From Clostridium sp. MSJ-8 (GTDB lineage: Bacteria; Bacillota; Clostridia; Clostridiales; Clostridiaceae), in NCBI RefSeq assembly GCF_018918325.1, contig NZ_JAHLQH010000012.1:62001-126000 (forward strand): a stretch of DNA of 64,000 nt, in the 5' to 3' direction. Below, piece after piece: positions 45,219-54,832 of the stretch. Position numbers and translations under genes: made by a program. Below the pieces are notes generated by a model that saw nothing but the letters and a program-made list of their open reading frames with translations, made no database searches and was not told the DNA's origin. Numbering within the stretch: the stretch's first letter is position 1; each line of letters opens with the position of its first letter.

Positions 45219-45301
45219 AATATTATTGACTTAGAGTTAACTACATAAGTTAAAGATATTGATAAGTGGATAGATAGCTTATAAGAATAATTAGAGTTAT
45301 T

Positions 45302-45351
45302 AAATAGTTGTTTGATATAGTTTGAAACTATATTAAACAACTATTTTTTTG
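45302..45351 (+). terminator. Strong intrinsic terminator
   Basis: A stem of more than 20 bp (45302-45313 with 45335-45346, inner 45315-45323 with 45325-45333) and seven or more T close the Bce module. Confidence 0.85.
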
Positions 45352-45437
45352 TATTATCCTAAAATACGAATAATAAGTATAATAAGCATATATTAAAAGT
45401 TTAGAAAATTTTAGAAAAAGTTATATGGAGGTAATAA

Positions 45438-47708
45438 ATGAAAAATTCAGTTATAGGATTTCCACGTGTGGGAAAATTAAGAGAGTTAAAGTTTGCATCA
45501 GAAAAATATTTTAGAAATGAGATAACTAAAGAGGAATTATTAAAGGTAGCTAAAGAATTACGTAAAGAGCATTTATTATTTATGAAAAATCAAGAGATAG
45601 ATTATATACCATCTAATGATTTCTCATTTTATGATAATATGTTAGATACAGCAGTTCTTATAGGTGCTATACCAGATAAGTACAGAGAATTAAACTTAGA
45701 TGAGTTAGACACATATTTTGCAATGGCTAGAGGATATCAAGGTGAAAATGGTGATGTAACAGCTTTAGCTATGAAAAAGTGGTTCAATACAAATTATCAT
45801 TATATGGTTCCAGAGCTTTATGATGATACAAAATTAGAACTAATAGGTAATAAGCCATTCGAATTATATGAAGAGGCAAGAGCAGAAGGAATAGAAACAA
45901 GACCAGTAGTTATAGGACCTTTTACATTCTTAAAACTAGCAAAATACAATGGAACTAAGAAAAAAGAAGAATATGTAGATGCTATAATTGATGTTTATAA
46001 AAATATACTAAAAAAGGTAAATGGTTTAAAGGCTACATGGATTCAAATAGATGAACCTATATTAGTAACAGATTTATCAGCAGAGGATATTGCATTATTT
46101 AAGAAACTATATAATGAGTTGTTAAGTGAAAAAGGAGAAGTTAAAGTATTACTTCAAACATATTTTGGAGATGTTAGAGATTGCTATAAAGATATAGTAA
46201 ACATGAACTTTGATGGAATTGGATTGGATTTCTTAGAAGGAAAGAAATCATTAAGTTTATTAAGTAGTAATGGATTCCCTAAGGATAAAATATTATTTGC
46301 AGGAGTAGTTAATGGAAAGAATATATGGAAGTGTAATTATAAAAACACCATAGAGATTATAAATAATATAAAAGATTATGCTAATAATATAGTAATTCAA
46401 ACATCTTGTTCATTACTACATGTTCCGTATACTTTAGATAATGAACCTAATATGAAAGCAGAAATAAAAGAACATTTTTCATTTGCTATAGAAAAGTTAG
46501 AAGAACTTAATGAGTTGAAGAATTTAGTAGAATCAGCAGATTATACTACAGAATTAGCATATAAGAATAATCAAGAAGTATTTAATAAAGAAAGATTTGG
46601 AGAAGACAAAAAGGTTCAAGAAGCAGTTAATAATCTTACAGAAAAAGACTTCAAGAGAGAATGTGTAAGAAGTGAGAGAGAAAAGATTCAAAAAGAAGAA
46701 TTTAAACTTCCATTACTTCCAACAACAACTATAGGATCATTCCCTCAAACAAAAGAAGTTAAGAGTAATAGAAGTGCTTATAGAAAGGGAGAAAAAACTA
46801 AAGAAGAATATGATGCTACTATAAAGAATTTTATAAAAGAATGCATAAAGAAACAAGAAGAATTAGATATTGATGTGTTAGTACACGGAGAATACGAAAG
46901 AAATGATATGGTTGAGTTCTTCGGAGAAAATTTAAAAGGATATGTTTTCACAGAAAAAGCATGGGTTCAATCATATGGGACAAGATGTGTTAAGCCACCT
47001 ATAATATTTGGAGATATAAGTAGAGAAAGACCTATAACTGTAGAATACAGTTCTTATGCTCAAAGCCTTACAAATAGAATAGTGAAGGGTATGTTAACAG
47101 GCCCTGTAACTATACTTAATTGGTCATTTCCAAGAGAAGATATCTCACTAAAAGAAATGGCTTACCAAATAGGTATAGCTATAAGAGATGAAGTGTGTGA
47201 TCTTGAAAAAGCTGGAATTAAAATAATTCAAATAGATGAAGCAGCACTTCGTGAAAAGCTTCCTATACGTAGAGATGAATGGTATAGTGAATATTTGGAT
47301 TGGGTTATACCAGCATTCCGTCTATGTAGTTCAAAGGTAGTACCTGAAACTCAAATTCATACTCATATGTGCTATAGTGAATTCTCAGATATAATAAAAG
47401 CTATAGACGATATGGATGCAGATGTTATTTCATTTGAGGCATCTAGATCAAAATTAACTATTTTAGATGATCTTAAGAAGAATAATTTTGAAACAGAAGT
47501 TGGTCCTGGAGTATATGATATACATTCACCTAGAGTACCTTCAGTTGAAGAACTTGTATCAGTAATTAAAAATATATTAAACAAGATAGATAAAGATAAA
47601 TTATGGATTAATCCTGATTGTGGATTAAAGACTAGAGGAGTAGAAGAAACTGAAAAGAGTCTTAAGAATCTAGTTGAAGCAACTAAGAAAGTAAGAGCAG
47701 AATTATAA
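45438..47708 (+). CDS. metE: Cobalamin-independent methionine synthase
   Basis: The 756-residue enzyme transfers the methyl group of 5-methyltetrahydrofolate polyglutamate to homocysteine. The N-terminal duplicate domain opens GFPRVGKLRELK. The catalytic C-terminal domain has TTTIGSFPQT (about 428-437), the substrate Asp/Glu in QIDEAALRE and the zinc ligands in HTHMCYSEF and NPDCGLKTRG. Full length and intact. TGGAGG precedes the ATG. The 90-base leader after the preceding terminator holds no T-box, SAM or cobalamin riboswitch that I can recognise. Confidence 0.95.
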   Translation: MKNSVIGFPRVGKLRELKFASEKYFRNEITKEELLKVAKELRKEHLLFMKNQEIDYIPSNDFSFYDNMLDTAVLIGAIPDKYRELNLDELDTYFAMARGYQGENGDVTALAMKKWFNTNYHYMVPELYDDTKLELIGNKPFELYEEARAEGIETRPVVIGPFTFLKLAKYNGTKKKEEYVDAIIDVYKNILKKVNGLKATWIQIDEPILVTDLSAEDIALFKKLYNELLSEKGEVKVLLQTYFGDVRDCYKDIVNMNFDGIGLDFLEGKKSLSLLSSNGFPKDKILFAGVVNGKNIWKCNYKNTIEIINNIKDYANNIVIQTSCSLLHVPYTLDNEPNMKAEIKEHFSFAIEKLEELNELKNLVESADYTTELAYKNNQEVFNKERFGEDKKVQEAVNNLTEKDFKRECVRSEREKIQKEEFKLPLLPTTTIGSFPQTKEVKSNRSAYRKGEKTKEEYDATIKNFIKECIKKQEELDIDVLVHGEYERNDMVEFFGENLKGYVFTEKAWVQSYGTRCVKPPIIFGDISRERPITVEYSSYAQSLTNRIVKGMLTGPVTILNWSFPREDISLKEMAYQIGIAIRDEVCDLEKAGIKIIQIDEAALREKLPIRRDEWYSEYLDWVIPAFRLCSSKVVPETQIHTHMCYSEFSDIIKAIDDMDADVISFEASRSKLTILDDLKKNNFETEVGPGVYDIHSPRVPSVEELVSVIKNILNKIDKDKLWINPDCGLKTRGVEETEKSLKNLVEATKKVRAEL

Positions 47709-47711
47709 GAA

Positions 47712-47752
47712 AAAAATTACCAAGGCGACTATGGCGCCTTGGTAATTTTTTT
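47712..47752. terminator. Bidirectional terminator between convergent genes
   Basis: A 16-bp perfect stem (47712-47727 with 47735-47750) is A-rich on the left and T-rich on the right. It serves metE and the minus-strand MFS gene. Confidence 0.9.
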
Positions 47753-49013
47753 ATGTTGATAGATCTGCAGGAATAGTGTTTTCTGAATTATTTGCAGAAG
47801 CAGATAATTTTAATAGTATCATTCCAAGTATAAACATAATGGATAAGATTCCAACACCTTTATTAACATTACCTGTAAGTTGAGAAACTACACTTACGAT
47901 AGTAGTTCCTAAAAAAGAAGCTCCTTTACCACAGACATCCATAAGTCCAAAATATTCACCAGATTTATTGGCAGGAATAATTTTAGTATAATATGAACGT
48001 GATAATGCTTGAATTCCACCTTGAAACATACCAACAAGTATAGCTAGAATCCAGAATTGAAGTTGTGTTGATAGAATCATTGCAAATAATGATATTCCAA
48101 GATATGCAGTTATACATAACATAATTAGATTTTCAGATTTAAATATATTAGATAATCTTCCAAATATAATAGAGCATGGAAAAGCTACTATTTGTGTGAC
48201 TAATAATGCGAGAAGTAACCCAGTACTATTTAAGCCTAATGCAGAACCATAAGCTGTAGCCATAGATATAATAGTATATACTCCATCTATATAGAAGAAA
48301 AATGATAGCAAGAATAAAAATATCTTTTTTTCATGTTTTATATTCATTAAAGTTGAACTTATTCGCTTAAACCCTGAGATAAGAACTTTGGGTTCTTTTT
48401 CTATATAATGAATTTGCTTATAATTCTTGATTAGAGGACAACTCATTATTACCCACCAAGTAGATATTATTATAAATGATAATGCCATAGCAGTTTCCAT
48501 TGTTATTCCTAGTTTGTTGGATTTTAATACAAGTATTAGAGATATTACGAAAGGTATACAACTACCTATATACCCCCAAGCATATCCTGATGAAGACACT
48601 ATGTCCATTCTATGTTTTTCAGTTACATCTGGCAACATTGAATCATAGAATATAAGACTAGAAGAATATGCTATTTTAGCTAGTATAAATATAATTAAAA
48701 AAATAAGCCATTGTTTAGCAAAACCTAAGCATATACAAGATATAGCACCTATTATAATTGATATTGTGAATATAGGCTTCTTATGATTCTTTGTATCAGC
48801 TAGAGCTCCTAGAATAGGACCAATTAATGCAACAATGAGAGTACCTATTGAGGCTGCATATCCCCAATATGCCATGTAAGAAACAGAAGATAAGCCTGCT
48901 TTTTGAGCTAGGTAGTTAAAATATATAGGGAGAATTGTTGATACCAATAAGGTAAAGGCAGAATTACCAACGTCATATAATATCCAATTTCTTTCCAGTT
49001 TATTTAGCTTCAT
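47751..49013 (-). CDS. MFS transporter, UMF1/Atg22-like
   Basis: The 420-residue permease has about twelve helices. It shows YDVGNSAFTLLV near the start (family signature), GPILGALADTKNHKKP as the conserved loop 2-3, and SRSYYTKIIPANKSGEYFGL in the second half. The substrate is unknown; relatives are efflux pumps. The start overlaps the end of the upstream phospholipase-like gene by 14 bases, so the two are one operon. Confidence 0.85.
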   Translation of the reverse strand: MKLNKLERNWILYDVGNSAFTLLVSTILPIYFNYLAQKAGLSSVSYMAYWGYAASIGTLIVALIGPILGALADTKNHKKPIFTISIIIGAISCICLGFAKQWLIFLIIFILAKIAYSSSLIFYDSMLPDVTEKHRMDIVSSSGYAWGYIGSCIPFVISLILVLKSNKLGITMETAMALSFIIISTWWVIMSCPLIKNYKQIHYIEKEPKVLISGFKRISSTLMNIKHEKKIFLFLLSFFFYIDGVYTIISMATAYGSALGLNSTGLLLALLVTQIVAFPCSIIFGRLSNIFKSENLIMLCITAYLGISLFAMILSTQLQFWILAILVGMFQGGIQALSRSYYTKIIPANKSGEYFGLMDVCGKGASFLGTTIVSVVSQLTGNVNKGVGILSIMFILGMILLKLSASANNSENTIPADLST

Positions 49014-49839
49014 TAATTACTTCCTCCTTTTCCACTAGTTCAGATCCAAAATTATATTTGTAAATATCATTAAGGTAGCTATTCTTATATAAGTGATTAT
49101 CATATTCGTTAATTAAGTCTATAGCAAGAACAATAGCTTTTTCATATAGTTGAAATAATTTTTTAGTACTATCTAAACAATCAAAGTTCTTTTCATAATT
49201 AATAATTAATCCATGCATTTCTTCATAGTTACCAGTTAAACGAAGAAGTGAATATATAATATTCCTTTTTAAATGCGAAGGTGCTATTAGTAGTTTATTA
49301 TAAAAAATCATGCTTTTTAGTGATTTTTGAATATCTTTATCTGTTATATTAGAAAAGAAATCAGAGATAATCTTAGAATTATCAAGTGAAGGGTTAATGT
49401 GAGTTGTTAATTTATGTTTTATTGGATTAAAGCCATTTTTTATAAGTAAGGCTCTATCGAATTCAGCTTCTATTTCAGTATGACTTATTCCACTTTGAGA
49501 TATCTTTTCATCGATATATCCATGACATGTAACATCTAATGCAAAGTGGCATATAAAACCATATATATATGCAATATGTCTTTCATCATAATTATTATTA
49601 ATTATAATTCTAGTTGCTTCATCAAAAAATTCTTTACCAGAATGTTTGTGTATATTAAAGCCAACTTGATTAATTGGATTAGATTTTAGAGCTTTATAAT
49701 AGAATAGAATATCTGGACCATGAAGTCCAATTGAAAATAATTCATAATTTTTATTTATAATAGATTGAGTAGTAGGATTTAGTTTTTTTAATACTTCTGT
49801 GCCTAGTCTATAGTGTGCATATGTTGATGGCATATACAA
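49000..49839 (-). CDS. Zinc-dependent phospholipase C-like protein
   Basis: The 279-residue protein has the His/Asp ligand pattern of the PF00882-type zinc-dependent phospholipase C family: YAHYRLG, GLHGPDILFYY, HKHSGKEFF, GFICHFALDVTCHGYID and HTEIEAEFDR. It has no signal peptide, unlike the alpha-toxin class, so it is probably cytosolic and its substrate is open. AAGGAGATG precedes the ATG. It heads a two-gene operon with the MFS transporter. Confidence 0.82.
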   Translation of the reverse strand: MYMPSTYAHYRLGTEVLKKLNPTTQSIINKNYELFSIGLHGPDILFYYKALKSNPINQVGFNIHKHSGKEFFDEATRIIINNNYDERHIAYIYGFICHFALDVTCHGYIDEKISQSGISHTEIEAEFDRALLIKNGFNPIKHKLTTHINPSLDNSKIISDFFSNITDKDIQKSLKSMIFYNKLLIAPSHLKRNIIYSLLRLTGNYEEMHGLIINYEKNFDCLDSTKKLFQLYEKAIVLAIDLINEYDNHLYKNSYLNDIYKYNFGSELVEKEEVINEAK

Positions 49840-49981
49840 TCATCTCCTTAAGTACTTTTTATACTATATCTAATTGTATATTTTATTGATAAAACTAACT
49901 ATCATAAATAAGTTAAATAGTGTTAAATCTGTGTAAGAAGAAAAAGTATTTAAGAAAGATGATTATATAAAAATAATCTAA

Positions 49982-50027
49982 AAAACCCAATGTTATATTA
50001 ATATTATAAAATAACATTGGATTTTTT
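49982..50027. terminator. Terminator, bidirectional
   Basis: A 15-bp stem with one mismatch (49982-49996 with 50011-50025) has T runs on both strands. It ends the minus-strand operon at 50108-51358. Its AACATTGGATTTTT arm is shared with segment C near 38.2 and 39.6 kb. Confidence 0.75.
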
Positions 50028-50107
50028 AATTAGAGTAATATTATGAATAATTGAATTAATAATAATTGATATTAATCAAATGGAAAAATAAATAAATTCA
50101 ATAATTT

Positions 50108-50836
50108 TTATAAATTCATAAGCTTTGCAGCATTGTTATAGAATACATCTTCCATTTGTTTTTCATTCAATCCGCTAGTTAAAACCTTTTGCATTTCAAC
50201 TGTTGGATGATGGAATGGTGCGTCAGTTCCAAACATAATTCTATCAGCACCTACTGTATCATACGCTTCTTTTATTTTTGAATTCATTGGCATACCAGAC
50301 ATTTCTAAGTATAAATTAGGATGACGTCTAGCCATTTTTAAACTAGCATCAATATATACACCATGACCATGGCCCATGTGAATCATAACAACCTTAACAT
50401 TTGGAAATCTTTCAGCTAAAAGAGCTATACTCCATGGTAATGAATAAGGTGGATGACCACAATGTATAAATACAGGAATATTTAAATCGTCAGCAGCTTG
50501 CATTATAGGATCTACAAAATCAGCATCAGCTACATAAGCTTGTTTTAGAGGATTTAACTTTATTCCTACAAAATTTTCATCTTGAACATAATGATATATG
50601 TTTTTTATTCCTTGTTCACCTTCAAATGGACTAGCATACACTATTGGTAGAATTCTATCAGGATATTTTTTATATGCAGCACATACATCAGGATTATCTC
50701 CAGGATCTCTACCACATAAAATAGTTTTTTCTATTTCATAGTCATCCATTTGTTTAATTAATTCATCTGCATTTATTGAGACTTTACACCAACCACCAAA
50801 GTCGCCTATATGAGCATGTGCATCAATTTTTTTCAT
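50108..50836 (-). CDS. Amidohydrolase-2 family metal-dependent hydrolase
   Basis: The 242-residue TIM-barrel hydrolase has IDAHAHIGDFGG (metal His-x-His, about 4-10), VGIKLNPL, PVFIHCGHPPY (about 118-128), VVMIHMGHGHG and MFGTDAPFHHP (catalytic Asp, about 205). This is the pattern of the decarboxylase-like amidohydrolase family. The substrate is unknown. It is coupled to an ECF S component 6 bases upstream in the operon, which suggests processing of an imported vitamin-like compound. Confidence 0.82.
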   Translation of the reverse strand: MKKIDAHAHIGDFGGWCKVSINADELIKQMDDYEIEKTILCGRDPGDNPDVCAAYKKYPDRILPIVYASPFEGEQGIKNIYHYVQDENFVGIKLNPLKQAYVADADFVDPIMQAADDLNIPVFIHCGHPPYSLPWSIALLAERFPNVKVVMIHMGHGHGVYIDASLKMARRHPNLYLEMSGMPMNSKIKEAYDTVGADRIMFGTDAPFHHPTVEMQKVLTSGLNEKQMEDVFYNNAAKLMNL

Positions 50837-50842
50837 TGTAAA

Positions 50843-51358
50843 TTACATCTCCTTTAATTTTTCTAATACATGAGTTTTTGATAATACACCAGCAAGTATT
50901 ACTGCAAATATTACACCCATTATAGTTTGAATAGTTATTCCTGGAATTCTTGAAATTGCATAAGCATATCCAAATAAAGGAATTTTAACTAGAGTGTACG
51001 CAATTATTTGGAATAGACCACCTAAAGCAGCTCCTACAATCCAACTATATTTAAAGTTCTTGAATAATTTTTCTGCAACTAATCCCATAATTATAGCCAT
51101 TATTCCTTTGATGAAAAATGTAGGTATTACCCATTGCATATATCCGCCTAATAAATCTGATAATGAAGCACCTATAGCACCTGCAAGAGCTCCCTTTTTA
51201 TATCCTAAAATTAATACTGAAATAAATATTAAACAATCTCCTAAGTGAGTGTATCCATTTGGTGATGGTATCTTTATAAAATAAGTTCCAAGATAAACCA
51301 TGGCAGCTAATACAGCCATTTTTGTTAAGCTTTTTGTTTTTGTTTGTGTTTTTTCCAT
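50843..51358 (-). CDS. ECF transporter S component
   Basis: The 171-residue membrane protein has about six helices and starts LTKMAVLAAMVYLGTYFIKI followed by PSPNGYTHLGD, the typical S-component beginning, and FFIKGIMAIIMG in the middle. It belongs to the group-II type that shares an ECF module; no T or A gene is beside it. The ATG at 51358 has GAGGGGG upstream and replaces a TTG at 51385. The ligand is unknown; the downstream hydrolase may act on it. Confidence 0.85.
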   Translation of the reverse strand: MEKTQTKTKSLTKMAVLAAMVYLGTYFIKIPSPNGYTHLGDCLIFISVLILGYKKGALAGAIGASLSDLLGGYMQWVIPTFFIKGIMAIIMGLVAEKLFKNFKYSWIVGAALGGLFQIIAYTLVKIPLFGYAYAISRIPGITIQTIMGVIFAVILAGVLSKTHVLEKLKEM

Positions 51359-51748
51359 TTTAATCCCCCTCGTGAAAATATACAATTAATCCTGTTTGAC
51401 ATGTCAAAAAAAGTCGTTTAAGATTTTTTTTCTATAATATATGCATATTACACCAAAAGCAAATGTATGGGAACAAAATTGGATAATATAAGAAAAATAG
51501 GCAAATTTATTGTGCGATAAAGAAAATGGAAGTAAAACATAGAAATAAATAGCATTGATTAGATATTTAGATTTTTTTGGGTATAAATAAATATTAAATC
51601 AATTTTACAATGTTACTATAAGGGGATAGAATAAAGCCATAAATTAAATATTTTGAATTAGTACTTCATAGTTTTTTCTGTTTTCCTGGTATACCAAAAC
51701 AGAACTAATTGTGGAGTTTTTTGTTTTTATAAAAGCAATTTAATTGAT

Positions 51749-51809
51749 AGTAACAATGAGGTTACATTATTTTAGAATAAATAATATCTAAGATAATGTA
51801 ACCTTTTTT
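51749..51809 (+). terminator. Leader terminator 1 of the purine-type operon
   Basis: A 16-bp stem with one G-T pair (51759-51774 with 51789-51804) precedes a T run. It is introduced by AGTAACAATGAGGTTACAT (51749-51767), which is repeated 98 bases later. Confidence 0.7.
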
Positions 51810-51846
51810 ATAATAATTAAACAAAGAGGTTTTATTATTAAAGAAA

Positions 51847-51896
51847 AGTAACAATGGAGTTACATAAGTCTTGTGATAGACTTGTGTAACTTTTTT
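51847..51896 (+). terminator. Leader terminator 2 of the purine-type operon
   Basis: A 14-bp stem with one G-T pair (51858-51871 with 51878-51891) plus a T run ends 8 bases before the ribosome site of the amidohydrolase gene. Its entry sequence AGTAACAATGGAGTTACAT repeats that of terminator 1 with two changes. Confidence 0.75.
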
Positions 51897-51917
51897 CGTT
51901 TGTAGGAGGAAGTAATT

Positions 51918-53285
51918 ATGAAGATAGATATATTAATTAAAAATGCATTAATATGCACAATGGATGATGATAAAAAGGTTTATGAAGATGGTTGTATTGG
52001 AATAAAAAATGGAAAGATAACTTTTATAGAAGATAAAAATTTCAATTTAGATGAATATGAAGCAGATGAAGTTATAGATGCAAAAGGAAAAGTGGTAATG
52101 CCTGGGTTTGTAAATACACACATTCATATATTTCAATCATTTTTAAAAGGCTTAGGAGCTGATCATAGATTAATAGAATGGCTTAATTTATCAGCACTTC
52201 CTTATGGTGAAATAATGAATCCAAGACAACAATATTTAGCAGCACAATTAGCATCAATGGAAGCTATTAAGAGTGGATGTACAACACTTGCTGAATTTTT
52301 CTATACTAATCAAGACCCTAATCTTGCTTATGGAGTAATAGATGGAATGAAATCAACAGGAATAAGAAGTGTATTCATAAGAACATTCCAAGACACAGGA
52401 GAAGAATATGGAATGCCAAAGTGCTTTATAGAACCTATATCAAAGGTAATTAAGGAAGTAGATGATTTAAGAAAGAAATATAAAAAAGAAGATGAAGCTG
52501 AAGATGATATGTTAAGTATCTGGACAGGACCAGATGTTACTTGGTCAACAACAAAAGAAGGATATGAAGGAATGTTAGAATACTGTAAGTCTGAAAAAGT
52601 AAAATATTCAATGCATATACTAGAGACAGAAGTAGATAATGAAATGTGTAATAGATATTATGGGAAAAACATAGTTGAATTATTAGAAGAAATAGGATTT
52701 TTAACAGAAGATTTCTTAGGAGTACATTGTGTTAATCTTACACATAACGATATAGAGAAATTTGCAAAATATAACGTTAAGATAAGTCATAATCCAGCAG
52801 CTAATATGTATCTTGGATCAGGAGTTGCACCTATACCAGAAGCATTGTCAAAAGATGTAACAGTTTCAATGGGTACAGATGGAGCAGCAAGTAATAATAG
52901 TACAGATATGTTAGAAAGTCTTAAGCTTGCAGCAGTTATTCAAAAAGGTTTCCATAGAGATGCAGCTATTATAAGTGCAGATGAAGTGGTTAATATGGCA
53001 ACAAGAGGTGGAGCAAAGGCAGTAGGAAAAGAAAAGACTATAGGAACATTAGAAGTAGATAAGAAAGCTGATATTATAATATTTAATCCAGATCATCTTA
53101 AGTCAACACCTATGCATGATCCATTTGCTACAATAGTATATTCTTCTGGAGAAGAAAACATAGATACAACAATAGTAAATGGAAAAATTGTATACCATAA
53201 AGGTATATTTAGAAATGGTGTAGATGAAGAAAAACTTATATATGATATCAAAGAAGAAATAAAAGATTTAAAGAAAAAGATATGA
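51918..53285 (+). CDS. Amidohydrolase (chlorohydrolase/deaminase type)
   Basis: The 455-residue enzyme is of the SsnA/TrzA/adenosine-type deaminase group. It has DAKGKVVMPGFVNTHIHIFQ (metal HxH at about 68-70, read in two parts), TLAEFF, SMHILETEVDN (His, about 231), VHCVNLTHNDIE, HNPAANMYLGSG and the catalytic Asp in VSMGTDGAASNNS. It probably deaminates a purine or pterin-like base. It is followed after 34 bases by an NCS2 permease, which supports purine salvage. TAGGAGGA precedes the ATG. Confidence 0.85.
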   Translation: MKIDILIKNALICTMDDDKKVYEDGCIGIKNGKITFIEDKNFNLDEYEADEVIDAKGKVVMPGFVNTHIHIFQSFLKGLGADHRLIEWLNLSALPYGEIMNPRQQYLAAQLASMEAIKSGCTTLAEFFYTNQDPNLAYGVIDGMKSTGIRSVFIRTFQDTGEEYGMPKCFIEPISKVIKEVDDLRKKYKKEDEAEDDMLSIWTGPDVTWSTTKEGYEGMLEYCKSEKVKYSMHILETEVDNEMCNRYYGKNIVELLEEIGFLTEDFLGVHCVNLTHNDIEKFAKYNVKISHNPAANMYLGSGVAPIPEALSKDVTVSMGTDGAASNNSTDMLESLKLAAVIQKGFHRDAAIISADEVVNMATRGGAKAVGKEKTIGTLEVDKKADIIIFNPDHLKSTPMHDPFATIVYSSGEENIDTTIVNGKIVYHKGIFRNGVDEEKLIYDIKEEIKDLKKKI

Positions 53286-53319
53286 TAAATCAAAAATATA
53301 ATAATAGGAGGAGATTGTA

Positions 53320-54666
53320 ATGGAAAACACAAAAGACGGATTATTAATTGGAGTTAATGATAAAGTAAGTACAGGAAAATCTATATTTTTAGGATTACAA
53401 CACATACTATCTATGGATTTATATATAATGCCAATAATTTTGGCAGGAATGATAGGTATGGGAACAACAGATACAGCGTTCTTTATTCAGATGAGTTTCT
53501 TTGCATGTGGTATTGCAACTATAATTCAAACTGCATTTGGAATAAAGTTACCTGTAGTTCAAGGTCCATCATATGTTCCTCTTGGGGCTTTAGCTGCTAT
53601 AGCAATGCAATTTGGTGTAGGAACAATGATAGGCAGTCTTATTCCTGGTGCAATAGTGGTAATATTATTAGGATATTTTAAAGTTTTTGCAAAGGTAGTT
53701 AAGAAAATAGTTCCAACATATATAGGTGGGCTTGTAGTATTAATAGTTGGTATTTCAATTGCACCTACAGCAATAAATGGTGTAGCAAGTACAGATGGAA
53801 ATCTAACTGCTAATGTTTTATCAGGATTAACAGCTGCAGTAGTATTAATTGCTTGTATGGTAATAAGTTATAAATCTAAAAAAATTGGTGGCAAAGTGCG
53901 TTTAGTTTCAGTAATACTTGCATTAGTAGCTGGTACAATTGTTGCTGCATTATTTGGTCAAGTTGATTTTTCACCTGTAAAGGAAGCAAGTTGGATACAA
54001 TTACCTAAGTTATTTCATTTTGGAACTCCTAAGTTTGATTTAGGATCATGCATACTTATGATAGTAGTATATATGGCTGTATTATTAGATACAATGGGAA
54101 CATGGGTTACTGTATCATCTGTAACTGGAGAGAAGCTTACTGATGAGAGATTAAATAGAGCAGCAATGGGAGAAGGAGCTGGATGCCTTGTAGGCTCATT
54201 ATTTGGAGGTACTCCATTAACAGGTTATTCTTCTAATGTAGGAATTATAGCTATAACAAGAGTCGGCAGCAGAAAAGTAATAATTACTAGCGGTATAATA
54301 TTAATGATTTTAGGAATGGTACCTAAATTTATGAGTGTTATTGCATGTATTCCAACTCCAGTTGTAAATGGTGTGTTTGCAATAGTATGTATAATACTTA
54401 TAAGTAATGGAATTAAGATAATACAAAAAGAAGCATTGTCAGAGAAGACTTCATTAGTTGTAGGAATATCAGTACTAGTAACAGTTGGAACAATTATAAT
54501 GCCTTCAGATATAATAAATATGTTACCAAAGGTTGTAACATACTTTGTATCATCTGCAACTGCAGTAGGAGCAACAACAGCTGTTATACTTAACTTACTT
54601 CTTCCAGAAGAGAAGAAGGAAAAAAAAATAGATAAGCATGCAAAACCAGTGCCTGTAGAAGCATAA
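53320..54666 (+). CDS. NCS2 family nucleobase permease (xanthine/uracil type)
   Basis: The 448-residue symporter has about fourteen hydrophobic segments. It shows GLQHILSMDLYIMPII near the start, VVQGPSYVPLGALAAI (the conserved QGP motif), GEGAGCLVGSLFGGTPLTGYSSNVG (substrate region, read as GEGAGC and GGTPLTGYS) and GVFAIVCIILISNGIK. The TxYSxNVG block is typical of purine/uracil transporters. It is coexpressed with the deaminase. Hairpin element B copy 2 follows as terminator. Confidence 0.9.
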   Translation: MENTKDGLLIGVNDKVSTGKSIFLGLQHILSMDLYIMPIILAGMIGMGTTDTAFFIQMSFFACGIATIIQTAFGIKLPVVQGPSYVPLGALAAIAMQFGVGTMIGSLIPGAIVVILLGYFKVFAKVVKKIVPTYIGGLVVLIVGISIAPTAINGVASTDGNLTANVLSGLTAAVVLIACMVISYKSKKIGGKVRLVSVILALVAGTIVAALFGQVDFSPVKEASWIQLPKLFHFGTPKFDLGSCILMIVVYMAVLLDTMGTWVTVSSVTGEKLTDERLNRAAMGEGAGCLVGSLFGGTPLTGYSSNVGIIAITRVGSRKVIITSGIILMILGMVPKFMSVIACIPTPVVNGVFAIVCIILISNGIKIIQKEALSEKTSLVVGISVLVTVGTIIMPSDIINMLPKVVTYFVSSATAVGATTAVILNLLLPEEKKEKKIDKHAKPVPVEA

Positions 54667-54746
54667 AAAAATTAAGTTAGCTAAATGTTGCAAACTAATA
54701 AAGGTTAAAATAGTACAACATTTTTAATGCTAACTTAATTTTTTCT
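54665..54746. repeat. Hairpin element B, copy 2 (terminator-like)
   Basis: A 16-bp outer stem (54665-54681 with 54729-54744), the inner AAATGTTG/CAACATTT arm and the T run repeat the plan of 38071-38150. Loop sequences (ACTAATAAAGG vs ACTCACTAAAG) are also similar, so the two are related by descent. Confidence 0.65.
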
Positions 54747-54832
54747 TTTTTAAAATATTAAACTTATGTTCATAAAGGCAGAAATTGTTGAATTTATGAT
54801 ATAATTAAGTATATAAATTTTAGGAAGGATAA

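Larger units (their letters stand above)
51359..51917. other. Long divergent regulatory region
   Basis: No gene was found. On the minus strand TTGACA (51402-51407) with TGTATA 17 bases on is a plausible promoter for the ECF-S operon; TTGACATGTCAA there is a 12-bp palindrome. On the plus side are a CTGTTTT/AAAACAG hairpin (about 51678-51704) and two tandem terminators, listed separately. Confidence 0.55.

Noticed and set aside
45350-45437. SAM or T-box leader for metE
   Set aside because: The leader is too short and lacks the conserved boxes.
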